Assembly: GCF_009711475.1 (NCBI RefSeq)
Contig: NZ_SMMD01000770.1
Span: 1 to 7,833 of the forward strand
Origin: Fulvivirga aurantia
GTDB taxonomy: Bacteria; Bacteroidota; Bacteroidia; Cytophagales; Cyclobacteriaceae
Length of the DNA: 7,833 nt
Reading direction: 5' to 3'
Of the stretch, positions 1-5,834 are shown piece by piece. Below the pieces are notes generated by a model. The model saw only the letters and a list, made by a program, of their open reading frames with translations. It was not told where the DNA came from and did no database searches. Position 1 is the stretch's first letter; each line of letters starts with the position of its first letter. The position numbers were made by a program, and so were the translations under genes.

Positions 1-2
1 AT

Positions 3-452
3 TCTTCACTTTCTCAGCAAGCTCTTACTAAAAATGTGATTACTCTTATGGCCTTAGCACTTGGTGTACTTGTGCTAGCCGTGGGTACCGCAATATTTCT
101 AGCTTATAGAAATGCGACTAAAAAGGAACAGCCCTTATGGAACAAAGTGAGTAAACAGATGACACTTAATTTGCTGATACCGCTAGTCGCGGGAGGAATT
201 CTTATTTTAATTTTATTCAGTAAAGGTGCCATCGGGCTCATTGCTCCTCTTACTCTCATTTTTTATGGGCTGGCCTTGGTAAACGCCAGCAAGTTTACTT
301 ATCGCGACATCAGACACCTTGGTATTTTAGAAATATTGCTAGGTTTGCTCAGCGCTTACTATATCGGCTATGGGTTGTTGTTTTGGGCTGTAGGGTTTGG
401 GTTATTGCACATCATTTATGGTGCATTTATGTACATGAAATACGAGCGGTGA
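3..452 (+). CDS. Multi-pass membrane protein of the creD operon, 5' partial
   Basis: The reading frame is open to the left edge of the window, so the gene most likely starts upstream. The first possible internal start is a GTG at 36, but the codons before it (SSLSQQALTKN) look like normal protein and there is no start signal. The 149 visible residues hold about five hydrophobic segments (roughly 13-35, 55-73, 77-95, 105-122 and 124-143). They include a polar loop with the pattern PLWNKVSKQM and the stretches LTLIFYGLALVNASK, IGYGLLFW and GFGLLHIIYGAFMY. This pattern resembles a Bacteroidota family of about 200-aa uncharacterised membrane proteins that I recall sitting next to a small winged-helix regulator and creD, as here. 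On that basis some 50-80 N-terminal residues are missing. The stop overlaps the start of the next gene, so the two are probably translationally coupled. The molecular function is unknown; a role in the cell envelope is inferred only from creD. Confidence 0.8.
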   Translation, partial: SSLSQQALTKNVITLMALALGVLVLAVGTAIFLAYRNATKKEQPLWNKVSKQMTLNLLIPLVAGGILILILFSKGAIGLIAPLTLIFYGLALVNASKFTYRDIRHLGILEILLGLLSAYYIGYGLLFWAVGFGLLHIIYGAFMYMKYER

Positions 453-745
453 AAGGTTTAATCAATCAATTATATAAAGCATTCGAAAATAGAGTGCGCC
501 TGGGCATTATGTCTGCGCTACTGGCTAATGATGAAATGGATTTTAATTCCTTGAAAGCGTTGTTAGAGGTTACGGACGGTAATCTGGCCAGCCATCTCAA
601 AGCACTTGAGAAGGAAGAATATATCTCTGTAAAAAAATCCTTTGTGGGCAGAAAACCTCATACAAATTATGAAGTTACTCGCAGCGGTAAAAAGGCCTTC
701 GAAAATCATTTGAATGCATTGGAGGCGCTTATTAAGAATAAATAA
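449..745 (+). CDS. Winged-helix transcriptional regulator (HTH_34 / MarR-ArsR-like)
   Basis: This is a 98-aa one-domain DNA-binding protein. I chose the GTG at 449, which overlaps the upstream TGA in a GTGA arrangement, because the homologous part begins at once (KGLINQLYKAFENRVRLGIMSALL). A start at 383 would only add 22 residues that are the upstream membrane gene read in another frame. Residues 8-27 form the first helix. DFNSLKALLEVTDGNLASHL (31-50) is the helix-turn-helix with its recognition helix near 43-56. VKKSFVGRKPHTNYEVTRSGKKAF (61-84) is the beta wing followed by the last helix. The RLGIMSALL and TDGNLASHLKALE signatures fit the winged-helix family PF13601. No ligand domain or metal-binding cysteines are visible, so the signal it senses is unknown. 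It lies 52 nt before creD, and the perfect palindrome in that gap is its most likely operator. DNA-binding regulator is a firm call; repressor is inference. Confidence 0.9.
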   Translation: MKGLINQLYKAFENRVRLGIMSALLANDEMDFNSLKALLEVTDGNLASHLKALEKEEYISVKKSFVGRKPHTNYEVTRSGKKAFENHLNALEALIKNK

Positions 746-759
746 ATTTTTTTATATCT

Positions 760-780
760 GTACTTTGTATTTCAAAGTAC
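760..780. promoter_or_regulatory. Palindromic operator upstream of creD
   Basis: A perfect inverted repeat has arms GTACTTTG (760-767) and CAAAGTAC (773-780) separated by the 5-nt spacer TATTT. It lies in the 52-nt gap between the winged-helix gene and creD, ending 17 nt before the creD ATG. The left arm contains TACTTTG, one base short of the Bacteroidota -7 element TAnnTTTG. A protein bound here would therefore cover a likely promoter core. No U-tract follows directly, and at 8 bp with a weak A/T-rich stem it suits a dimer binding site better than a terminator. The adjacent winged-helix protein is the natural candidate ligand; that link is inferred. Confidence 0.6.
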
Positions 781-797
781 TTTTAATCACTAAAATC

Positions 798-2141
798 ATG
801 GAAGAAAAAGAAACTCAATCATTTTTGCAAAAGGGGATGGACAATCTCAAACAGTCTGTCTCATTAAAGCTATTTGTTATTACAGTTCTCGCGCTGCTAT
901 TACTCATCCCTACCTCTATGGTAGAGTCGTTAATAGAAGAGCGAGAGGCCAATCGTGATTTTGCCATTCAGGAGGTAAGTGAAAAGTGGGGCAGTGAGCA
1001 GGTTTTAAGTGGACCATTTTTATCAATTCCTTACAAAAAACTACATCAATCAAAAGAAGGCGTAACTACATACTCTGTTCATTATGCTCATTTTTTGCCA
1101 GAATCACTCGTGGTTAATAGTAAAGTTGATCCCATCACCCGTAAAAGAGGCATTTATGAAGTAGTATTATACAATGGGGCCCTTGATGTAGCGGGTCATT
1201 TCAAAAAACCGGATTTTAAAATTTGGAACATTGATCCTGAGCTCATCTTGTGGGAAGATGCTACCCTTTCTATCGGAATTTCGGACCTTACTGGCATACA
1301 GGAGCGCATCAGAATTAAATGGAATGAGCGCGTGCTACCCATATCTCCAGGCTTAGTAAACCATCAGGTTACATCGTCTGGAGTGAGCACTCGGGTGCCT
1401 ATTGCAGATGCCGGAGTGTATAATTTTGGTTTTAAATTATCACTCAACGGCAGTACCCGGTTGGGTATAACCCCAATAGGTAAAGAAACTAAAATTGCCA
1501 TGAAGTCGCCCTGGCCCAACCCCAGCTTTAATGGAAGATTTCTACCAGACAATCACGATATTAATGAAAGTGGGTTTAGTGCTAACTGGACGGTTCTAGA
1601 CCTTAATCGCAACTATCCACAACAGTGGCTAGCTTCTAACCAGAAAATTGATGAATCGGTGTTTGGCGTAGACTTCATACTTCCTGTTGACGAATATCAG
1701 AAGAACATGCGCTCAGCCAAGTACGCTGCACTCATTATAGCACTTACATTTTTAATTTTCTTTCTGGTTGAGGTGCTCAATCAAAAGCGATTTCACCCTA
1801 TCCAATATGCCCTGGTGGGTTTGGTGATTACTATATTCTATGCCTTGCTTCTTTCCATTACTGAGCATCTCGGTTTTCAATTGGCATATCTCATAGCTGC
1901 CAGCATGACTGTGAGCCTTATTCTCACTTACATTTCATCGATTTTTAAAAGCACCCGACTGAGTATTATTACCGGCATCGCCTTATCAGGCATCTATTTT
2001 TTCATCTATGTTATTCTTCAATTACAAGACTTCTCATTGCTTGTAGGTAGCCTTGGGTTATTCATCGCTTTAGGCACGTTGATGTTCTTATCAAGAAAAG
2101 TAAATTGGTACAATATCAATCCCCAAACAGAAGCAGCATAA
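798..2141 (+). CDS. creD: CreD family inner-membrane protein
   Basis: The product is 447 aa from the ATG at 798, near the usual CreD length of about 430-470. The frame stays open back to 714, but that part runs through the regulator gene and the operator and is not protein-like. No Shine-Dalgarno sequence precedes the ATG. One membrane segment lies at about 23-41. A large extracytoplasmic region (about 44-305) carries the family stretch EKWGSEQVLSGPFLSIPY (62-79) and KRGIYEVVLYNG (116-127). Five more membrane segments follow, near 308-325, 336-354, 362-382, 388-407 and 411-431, including the conserved RSAKYAALIIALTFLIFFLVE and HPIQYALVG blocks. In Escherichia coli CreD belongs to the CreBC regulon and is linked to envelope integrity and colicin E2 tolerance; its biochemical activity is not known. 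No creB or creC is present here, and the neighbour is a one-component winged-helix regulator. The family call is strong, the function is not. Confidence 0.93.
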   Translation: MEEKETQSFLQKGMDNLKQSVSLKLFVITVLALLLLIPTSMVESLIEEREANRDFAIQEVSEKWGSEQVLSGPFLSIPYKKLHQSKEGVTTYSVHYAHFLPESLVVNSKVDPITRKRGIYEVVLYNGALDVAGHFKKPDFKIWNIDPELILWEDATLSIGISDLTGIQERIRIKWNERVLPISPGLVNHQVTSSGVSTRVPIADAGVYNFGFKLSLNGSTRLGITPIGKETKIAMKSPWPNPSFNGRFLPDNHDINESGFSANWTVLDLNRNYPQQWLASNQKIDESVFGVDFILPVDEYQKNMRSAKYAALIIALTFLIFFLVEVLNQKRFHPIQYALVGLVITIFYALLLSITEHLGFQLAYLIAASMTVSLILTYISSIFKSTRLSIITGIALSGIYFFIYVILQLQDFSLLVGSLGLFIALGTLMFLSRKVNWYNINPQTEAA

Positions 2142-2149
2142 ATCATCTA

Positions 2150-2192
2150 AAATTGAGGGCTAAGCATGATTTAGCCCTCAATTTCTTTCTTT
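2150..2192 (+). terminator. Intrinsic terminator after creD
   Basis: A perfect 14-bp stem has arms AAATTGAGGGCTAA (2150-2163) and TTAGCCCTCAATTT (2171-2184) around a 7-nt loop, starting 8 nt after the creD stop. A T-rich run (CTTTCTTT) follows the right arm. It should end the creD transcript and separate it from the exchanger gene, which has its own promoter-like sequence downstream. Confidence 0.85.
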
Positions 2193-2234
2193 AAAAATCT
2201 CAAAGATTTCTAGCATTGAGACAAAAATTTGTAC

Positions 2235-2242
2235 TATTTTAG
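2235..2242 (+). promoter_or_regulatory. Possible promoter core for the exchanger gene
   Basis: TATTTTAG matches the Bacteroidota -7 consensus TAnnTTTG at all fixed positions but one. It would place the transcript start near 2249, giving a leader of roughly 15 nt before the ATG at 2265. An ATTG lies upstream at 2215-2218, but its 16-nt spacing is shorter than the usual 19 or so, so the -33 element is weak. Its position just after the creD terminator supports an independent promoter. Confidence 0.35.
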
Positions 2243-2264
2243 CCCTTCGTTTGAAGGATTTGGC

Positions 2265-3227
2265 ATGCTGGTATATATTTTATTTGTAGTAGGGTTTGTG
2301 CTGCTAATCAAAGGCGCAGATATATTAGTTGATGGAGCTACCTCCATTGGCAAAAAATTAAATGTTTCCAGCCTTGTAATCGGTCTCACCATCGTTTCTT
2401 TCGGTACTTCATTGCCAGAGCTTTTGGTAAATCTTGTATCGAGTTATAATGATGCACCAGATATTGGTGTGGGAAACATACTGGGTAGTAATATTGCCAA
2501 CATACTCCTTATTCTTGGTATAGCCGCTCTTATCAATCCACTGCCAATCACCAAGAACACTTATTTTATAGAAATACCTTTTTCACTAACAGCAACTTTG
2601 CTTGTTGGCTTTCTCGCCAATGCTTCGCTATTTGGCACCAAAGGTGTTGATTTTGTAATCAGCCAATATGATGGTGGTATCCTTCTCTTCTTTTTCGTTC
2701 TCTTTATGGGCTATGTTTATATAGTCTCCAAGCAGCGTAAAAGCGAGTTTGCCGATAGCGATTACAAAGAAATGTCAACTTCTAAGTCGGTGCTACTTAT
2801 TGTAGCCGGTATGGTTGGCTTATACTTTGGCGGACAATGGGTAGTAGATGGTGCTGTGTTAATGGCTACAGAACTAGGCATGAGCGAAAGATTTATCGGT
2901 CTTACAATCATTGCAGTGGGTACTTCTTTACCTGAACTAGTTACATCAGCAGTAGCTGCTTTTAAAAATGACACAGACATTGCCGTTGGTAATGTGGTAG
3001 GCTCAAATATCTTTAACCTGCTATGGATACTGGGTTTAAGCTCCGCGCTAAAGCCAATTCCTTATGATGTAATAAGCAACTCTGATGTCTTTATGATTAT
3101 CGCCTCCAGTACGGCACTCATTCTGGCCGTGGTTGTTGGTAAAAGACCTGTGATTAGCCGATGGGAAGGTTTTTTCTTCTTAATTGCTTATTTCTGGTAC
3201 ATCACATTTCTCATTCAAAGAGGGTAA
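2265..3227 (+). CDS. Na+/Ca2+ exchanger, CaCA family (YrbG-like)
   Basis: This is a 320-aa inner-membrane cation antiporter, probably exporting Ca2+ in exchange for Na+ (or H+). I chose the ATG at 2265, preceded by AAGGA six bases upstream, over a TTG at 2229. The TTG adds 12 residues that overlap the probable promoter and leaves no room for a leader. The length is close to Escherichia coli YrbG (about 325 aa). The two inverted alpha repeats that form the ion-binding core are clear. Alpha-1 has GLTIVSFGTSLPELLVNL (40-57) and VGNILGSNIANILLILG (69-85). Alpha-2 has GLTIIAVGTSLPELVTSA (212-229) and VGNVVGSNIFNLLWILG (241-257). The acidic residues of the GTSLPE motifs (E52 and E224) are intact. 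A short charged cytoplasmic loop (about 156-172) divides the halves, with no regulatory Ca2+-binding domain, as is usual for bacterial members. About ten membrane segments are expected. It appears monocistronic and converges on the minus-strand DUF1761 operon. The exact ion pair cannot be read from sequence. Confidence 0.92.
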   Translation: MLVYILFVVGFVLLIKGADILVDGATSIGKKLNVSSLVIGLTIVSFGTSLPELLVNLVSSYNDAPDIGVGNILGSNIANILLILGIAALINPLPITKNTYFIEIPFSLTATLLVGFLANASLFGTKGVDFVISQYDGGILLFFFVLFMGYVYIVSKQRKSEFADSDYKEMSTSKSVLLIVAGMVGLYFGGQWVVDGAVLMATELGMSERFIGLTIIAVGTSLPELVTSAVAAFKNDTDIAVGNVVGSNIFNLLWILGLSSALKPIPYDVISNSDVFMIIASSTALILAVVVGKRPVISRWEGFFFLIAYFWYITFLIQRG

Positions 3228-3254
3228 AAAGCCAGCAACAAGTCTGTCACTGGC
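3226..3254 (-). terminator. Probable terminator of the DUF1761 operon
   Basis: Arms GCCAG (3231-3235) and CTGGC (3250-3254) pair over 5 bp, with a further ACA/TGT pairing inside. On the minus strand the hairpin is followed by TTTTT (complement of 3226-3230), which is the order expected for termination of the leftward operon ending at 3264. The stem is short and interrupted, so this is a moderate call. The T-run overlaps the end of the exchanger gene. Confidence 0.45.
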
Positions 3255-3263
3255 CTATAAAGC

Positions 3264-3659
3264 TTACTTCCAGAAGCCAAGAATTACACCCATAATGGTA
3301 AAGCTTACCACGAAATAAAACGCATCTATAAACCACAGTCTCATAGAATTTCTAGAGAACAGGTAGTTTACACCAATAGCCATTGCTACCCACCCAAAGC
3401 CGGTGACAAAGCCATAAAACACTCCTTCTCCAGCGCTTACGCCTTGAATAAAATAGGCCAAATTCACAGCCATGATAAACTCCAGCACGAAAGCTGTACC
3501 GTATATTTTTGCCATATTCGCGTCTTTTAGGTCATCTTCTGTATAGCCATGTTCTGCCATCCAGACCTTGCCAAACAACGGGCCGTACCAAACGGCACCT
3601 AAAACAAACGTAGATAATGTGGCCACGACTACCGCGAGCCAGTTAATTGATGCTTCCAT
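3264..3659 (-). CDS. DUF1761 family membrane protein (third gene of operon)
   Basis: This 131-aa protein has about four membrane segments (near 5-25, 52-72, 80-100 and 108-129). The N-terminus NWLAVVVATLSTFVLGAVWYGPLFGKVWMAEHGYTEDDL (6-44) has the hallmark of DUF1761 (PF08570): a first helix ending in G-x-x-WYGPLFGK-x-W, followed by a polar loop with an acidic T-E-D-D stretch. The protein is full length for the family and starts at an ATG with only a weak GAG upstream. It lies 12 nt after the DUF4287/DUF5655 gene on the minus strand, so it is probably cotranscribed with it. No biochemical role is known for the family. The first gene of the same operon is a second, more divergent member, which suggests that the two act together or as alternatives. 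Confidence 0.9.
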   Translation of the reverse strand: MEASINWLAVVVATLSTFVLGAVWYGPLFGKVWMAEHGYTEDDLKDANMAKIYGTAFVLEFIMAVNLAYFIQGVSAGEGVFYGFVTGFGWVAMAIGVNYLFSRNSMRLWFIDAFYFVVSFTIMGVILGFWK

Positions 3660-3671
3660 AATTTTACTCGT

Positions 3672-4238
3672 TTAATTATTTACTATTTGGTTTGCTTTTG
3701 CCAAAGAGGATTTAAGCTTTTCGTTAACCTCCTCTGGTGTGGTAATCTCTACCATATGCGATATACGAGGCATTGTGCCAAGACTTTTTGCCTTCTGGGT
3801 GTAAGCGTCAAATTCCTGCTCTCCCAAATCAAGACCCACTCTTATTTCCTTTTTATTGATCTTGGCCACAGCAAATTCTTTAGGATTTCTAAAGGAAATA
3901 TAGCCTTTGGTCGGTACAACCTGCACAGTTTTAAACGCACTACTTACCGCCTGCTCAATTTGCTTGTAGAGCTCTTGCTTATCCTCCTTCCCTACAAAGT
4001 GCTTCTTTAATAATGATTTAGGGTCGTTGACAAGCTCACCATCATTAAGGTAAATACCCGCTATAAAAGTGGCATTCATATGGTTGATCTCCCGTTCCTT
4101 TTTGAGGTAATCAACAGCTTCTTTCATCTTTTTAAAGTCCTTATTCTCAAGCTCAGACATCCATTTTTCTAATGATTGGCCGGTCTTTTCATTTACAGTG
4201 GCTACAAATTCTTTTTCTAGTTGAAATGCTGTTTTCAT
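3672..4238 (-). CDS. DUF4287 / DUF5655 domain protein (second gene of operon)
   Basis: This is a 188-aa soluble protein, charged and lysine-rich, with no signal peptide or membrane segment. Residues about 8-62 resemble DUF4287: a TGQSLEKWMSEL stretch (19-30), then a helix-rich part ending in EINHMNATFIAG (50-61). In that family this region usually reads as a small helical domain. Residues about 85-186 resemble DUF5655: VVPTKGYISFRNPKEFAVAKINKKEIRVGLDL (107-138), then SHMVEITTPEEVNEKL (160-175). This matches the P-K-x-x-ISFR-x-x-x-x-FAV pattern of a predicted nucleic-acid- or ligand-binding fold of unknown activity. Three nt separate it from the preceding gene's stop and 12 nt from the next start, so cotranscription is very likely. 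No Shine-Dalgarno sequence is present. Domain names are recalled from resemblance and were not checked by search. No function can be stated. Confidence 0.8.
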   Translation of the reverse strand: MKTAFQLEKEFVATVNEKTGQSLEKWMSELENKDFKKMKEAVDYLKKEREINHMNATFIAGIYLNDGELVNDPKSLLKKHFVGKEDKQELYKQIEQAVSSAFKTVQVVPTKGYISFRNPKEFAVAKINKKEIRVGLDLGEQEFDAYTQKAKSLGTMPRISHMVEITTPEEVNEKLKSSLAKANQIVNN

Positions 4239-4241
4239 AAT

Positions 4242-4664
4242 TTAGTTTTTATACTTTTTCCAAATACCGAGAGTAATACCTATAATCTGATACTGAACCA
4301 AAACCACAGATTCGTCAATCAACGTAAGCTCAAATGGCCTGAGGGTAAACATGTTTTGAGTTGCCACTTCTAAAAAGCGGAAGCCTACCCAAAATATAAG
4401 TGCATACTTCATCCCCTCCACACCAGTTTTTACTTTAATTTTTGTAAAGAGCCAGGCTATTACATAAGCAGCTGCCAGGGTAGCGGCAAATGCCAGGGTA
4501 AGACCCACTGCCATGTTATATTGGGCAAAGTCTTCCTCCTTAAAATCATTTAGCTCCATCCAGCGAATACCAAAAAACACATAATCGTACCACAGTGGTG
4601 GTATAAATTGAGCGACTATGGTAGATACCCATACAGCAGCGTGGTTTATTTTAAGCTCATTCAT
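4242..4664 (-). CDS. Divergent DUF1761-type membrane protein (first gene of operon)
   Basis: This is a 140-aa protein from the ATG at 4664. A further in-frame ATG at 4706 would add MLKLTYFTQLKLLY and run into the divergent control region. The shorter start fits the family better because NHAAVWVSTI lines up with NWLAVVVATL of the paralogue at 3264-3659. About four membrane segments are visible (near 9-28, 52-73, 85-102 and 118-136). The WYDYVFFGIRWMELNDFKEEDF segment replaces the usual WYGPLFGKxW and acidic loop, and the C-terminal IIGITLGIWKKYKN mirrors IMGVILGFWK of the paralogue. This internal match supports common ancestry. It is the promoter-proximal gene of the minus-strand operon and lies head to head with the LytS kinase gene. 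Function is unknown. Confidence 0.78.
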   Translation of the reverse strand: MNELKINHAAVWVSTIVAQFIPPLWYDYVFFGIRWMELNDFKEEDFAQYNMAVGLTLAFAATLAAAYVIAWLFTKIKVKTGVEGMKYALIFWVGFRFLEVATQNMFTLRPFELTLIDESVVLVQYQIIGITLGIWKKYKN

Positions 4665-4730
4665 ATAAAGAAGTTTGAGTTGCGTAAAATACGTTAGTTT
4701 CAACAATCTGAAATTAGTACATTTATTTTA

Positions 4731-4777
4731 TCGAAACCGGGATAAATATCCGAAACGGAAAAATCACGGTTCGAAAC
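4731..4777. repeat. Three phased CGAAAC direct repeats, candidate LytTR operator
   Basis: The hexamer CGAAAC occurs at 4732-4737, 4751-4756 and 4772-4777, each preceded by T or C, with starts 19 and 21 bp apart. A weaker copy (TGAAAT) lies 23 bp further upstream at 4709-4714. Repeats about two helical turns apart put all copies on one face of DNA. That is the arrangement known for LytTR regulators, which bind pairs of direct repeats of about 9 bp separated by about 12 bp. The array lies 22-67 bp upstream of the kinase ATG, in the gap shared with the divergent DUF1761 operon. I saw no other CGAAAC copies in the window by eye. Assignment to the adjacent response regulator is inferred. Confidence 0.5.
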
Positions 4778-4798
4778 AGTAAACTTCTATTACTAAGC

Positions 4799-5833
4799 AT
4801 GTCAGACAAGGTCGATATAAACGACAAGCTCGTCAGAATTATAGGCATACAGCTCTTTGGCATTGTTATTCCCAATGCAACTGGTCTCGTGACCCACGAA
4901 GACCGGTCTGTTTTTTACCTTTTTGCTACGTATGGGTATTTTATGCTTATCTCCTTTCTTATCTGGCAAGGCAATCGGTTTATACTTTTTAAGCTGGAGG
5001 AAAAGTATAATTGGTTTATTAACCCCACACAAAAAGTGATCATGATTTTGGGTGGTAATATATTTTATACCGCCCCCCTCGTAATCGTGATGTTGTATGC
5101 TTGGTATACTTTTACCGGTGCACCTCCAAGCTGGGATGTGATAAAACTTACTTCCATTGTTTGTGTCGTGTGTGTAGTGTTTATCACACACGCCTATGAG
5201 ACCACATTTTTGATCAAACAGCGCGCTTCAGATATAGTAAAAGGAGAAAAACAAGACAAAGCGAGAATTCAGGCACAGCTTGAAGCACTTAAAAATCAGA
5301 TCGACCCTCACTTTATGTTTAACTCGCTCAATAGCTTGTCTTATCTTATTGACGAAAATCCCGAAAAAGCAAAAGCATTTACATCCAGCCTGGCAGAGGT
5401 ATATCGGTATATTTTATCGAATAAAGATCAGAGGTTGGTATTACTTGAAGATGAACTCCTTTTTCTAAATAAATATCTCTCCTTGTTACAGCTCAGGTTT
5501 GGCCACTCTCTGGATGTTTCTTTTAAGCTGAAAAAAGAAATAGAAGCTAAATACCTAATTCCCCCGATATCGATATTTATGGCTATAGAAAACGTGGTGA
5601 AGCATAATGAGATTTCAAAGAAGCATCCCATGCTAGTACAAATAAGTAATGTTGGAGGTTTATTATGTATAGAAAACAGACTCCAGAAGAAGCGATCGCT
5701 TCAACACTCGAGCAAAATAGGGCTCAAGAATTTGGATGAACGTTTTAAAATTATTGTAGGAAAAGGAATTGAAACATGGGTTGATCGTGACACTTTCAAG
5801 ATTCAACTTCCTATGCTAGAATTGAACGCTTAA
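4799..5833 (+). CDS. LytS/YehU-family sensor histidine kinase
   Basis: This is a 344-aa membrane kinase, the signal-input half of a LytS/LytTR two-component system. Four membrane segments (about 12-30, 39-57, 80-102 and 114-139) form the N-terminus, starting with the VRIIGIQLFGIVIPNATGL pattern. There is no PAS, GAF or large extracellular domain. A helical linker (140-165) leads to the His_kinase (PF06580) block QLEALKNQIDPHFMFNSLNSL (160-180), with phosphoacceptor H171. The ATP-binding part has the N-box ENVVKHN (264-270) and a short G-box SKIGLKNLDERF (305-316). The usual GxGxxN-type D-box is not evident, as is common in this kinase group, and the first glycine of the G-box GIGL is replaced by K306. 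The stop is 1 nt before the response regulator ATG, so the pair is an operon. The signal sensed is unknown; the compact four-helix sensor suggests a membrane or envelope cue. Confidence 0.93.
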   Translation: MSDKVDINDKLVRIIGIQLFGIVIPNATGLVTHEDRSVFYLFATYGYFMLISFLIWQGNRFILFKLEEKYNWFINPTQKVIMILGGNIFYTAPLVIVMLYAWYTFTGAPPSWDVIKLTSIVCVVCVVFITHAYETTFLIKQRASDIVKGEKQDKARIQAQLEALKNQIDPHFMFNSLNSLSYLIDENPEKAKAFTSSLAEVYRYILSNKDQRLVLLEDELLFLNKYLSLLQLRFGHSLDVSFKLKKEIEAKYLIPPISIFMAIENVVKHNEISKKHPMLVQISNVGGLLCIENRLQKKRSLQHSSKIGLKNLDERFKIIVGKGIETWVDRDTFKIQLPMLELNA

Positions 5834-5834
5834 T

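Noticed and set aside
383..448. N-terminal extension of the winged-helix gene
   Set aside because: The 22 residues (MGCRVWVIAHHL and onward) are the upstream membrane gene read in another frame; the GTG at 449 sits where the domain begins.
714..797. N-terminal extension of creD
   Set aside because: It covers the end of the regulator gene and the palindrome, and is not CreD-like; the ATG at 798 gives normal family length.
1364..1552. 62-residue open frame on the minus strand inside creD
   Set aside because: Antisense to a well-conserved stretch of CreD, with no start signal or recognisable domain; the similar short frames at 2762-2980, 5280-5468, 5428-5631, 6267-6455, 6905-7087 and 7373-7594 were rejected on the same grounds.
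2229..2264. TTG start for the exchanger
   Set aside because: It overlaps the likely promoter core, and the ATG at 2265 has AAGGA at good spacing and begins the first membrane helix directly.
3687..4010. 107-residue open frame on the plus strand
   Set aside because: Antisense to the DUF4287/DUF5655 gene, whose own frame is protein-like throughout; composition (Leu, Phe, Cys-rich) is typical of a shadow frame.
4665..4706. Upstream ATG for the divergent DUF1761 gene
   Set aside because: The 14 extra residues have no match in the paralogue and run into the control region; an alternative start cannot be fully excluded.
4802..5191. 129-residue open frame on the minus strand
   Set aside because: It lies entirely inside the LytS kinase gene in antisense, is rich in His, Lys and Ile without domain structure, and matches no family I recognise.
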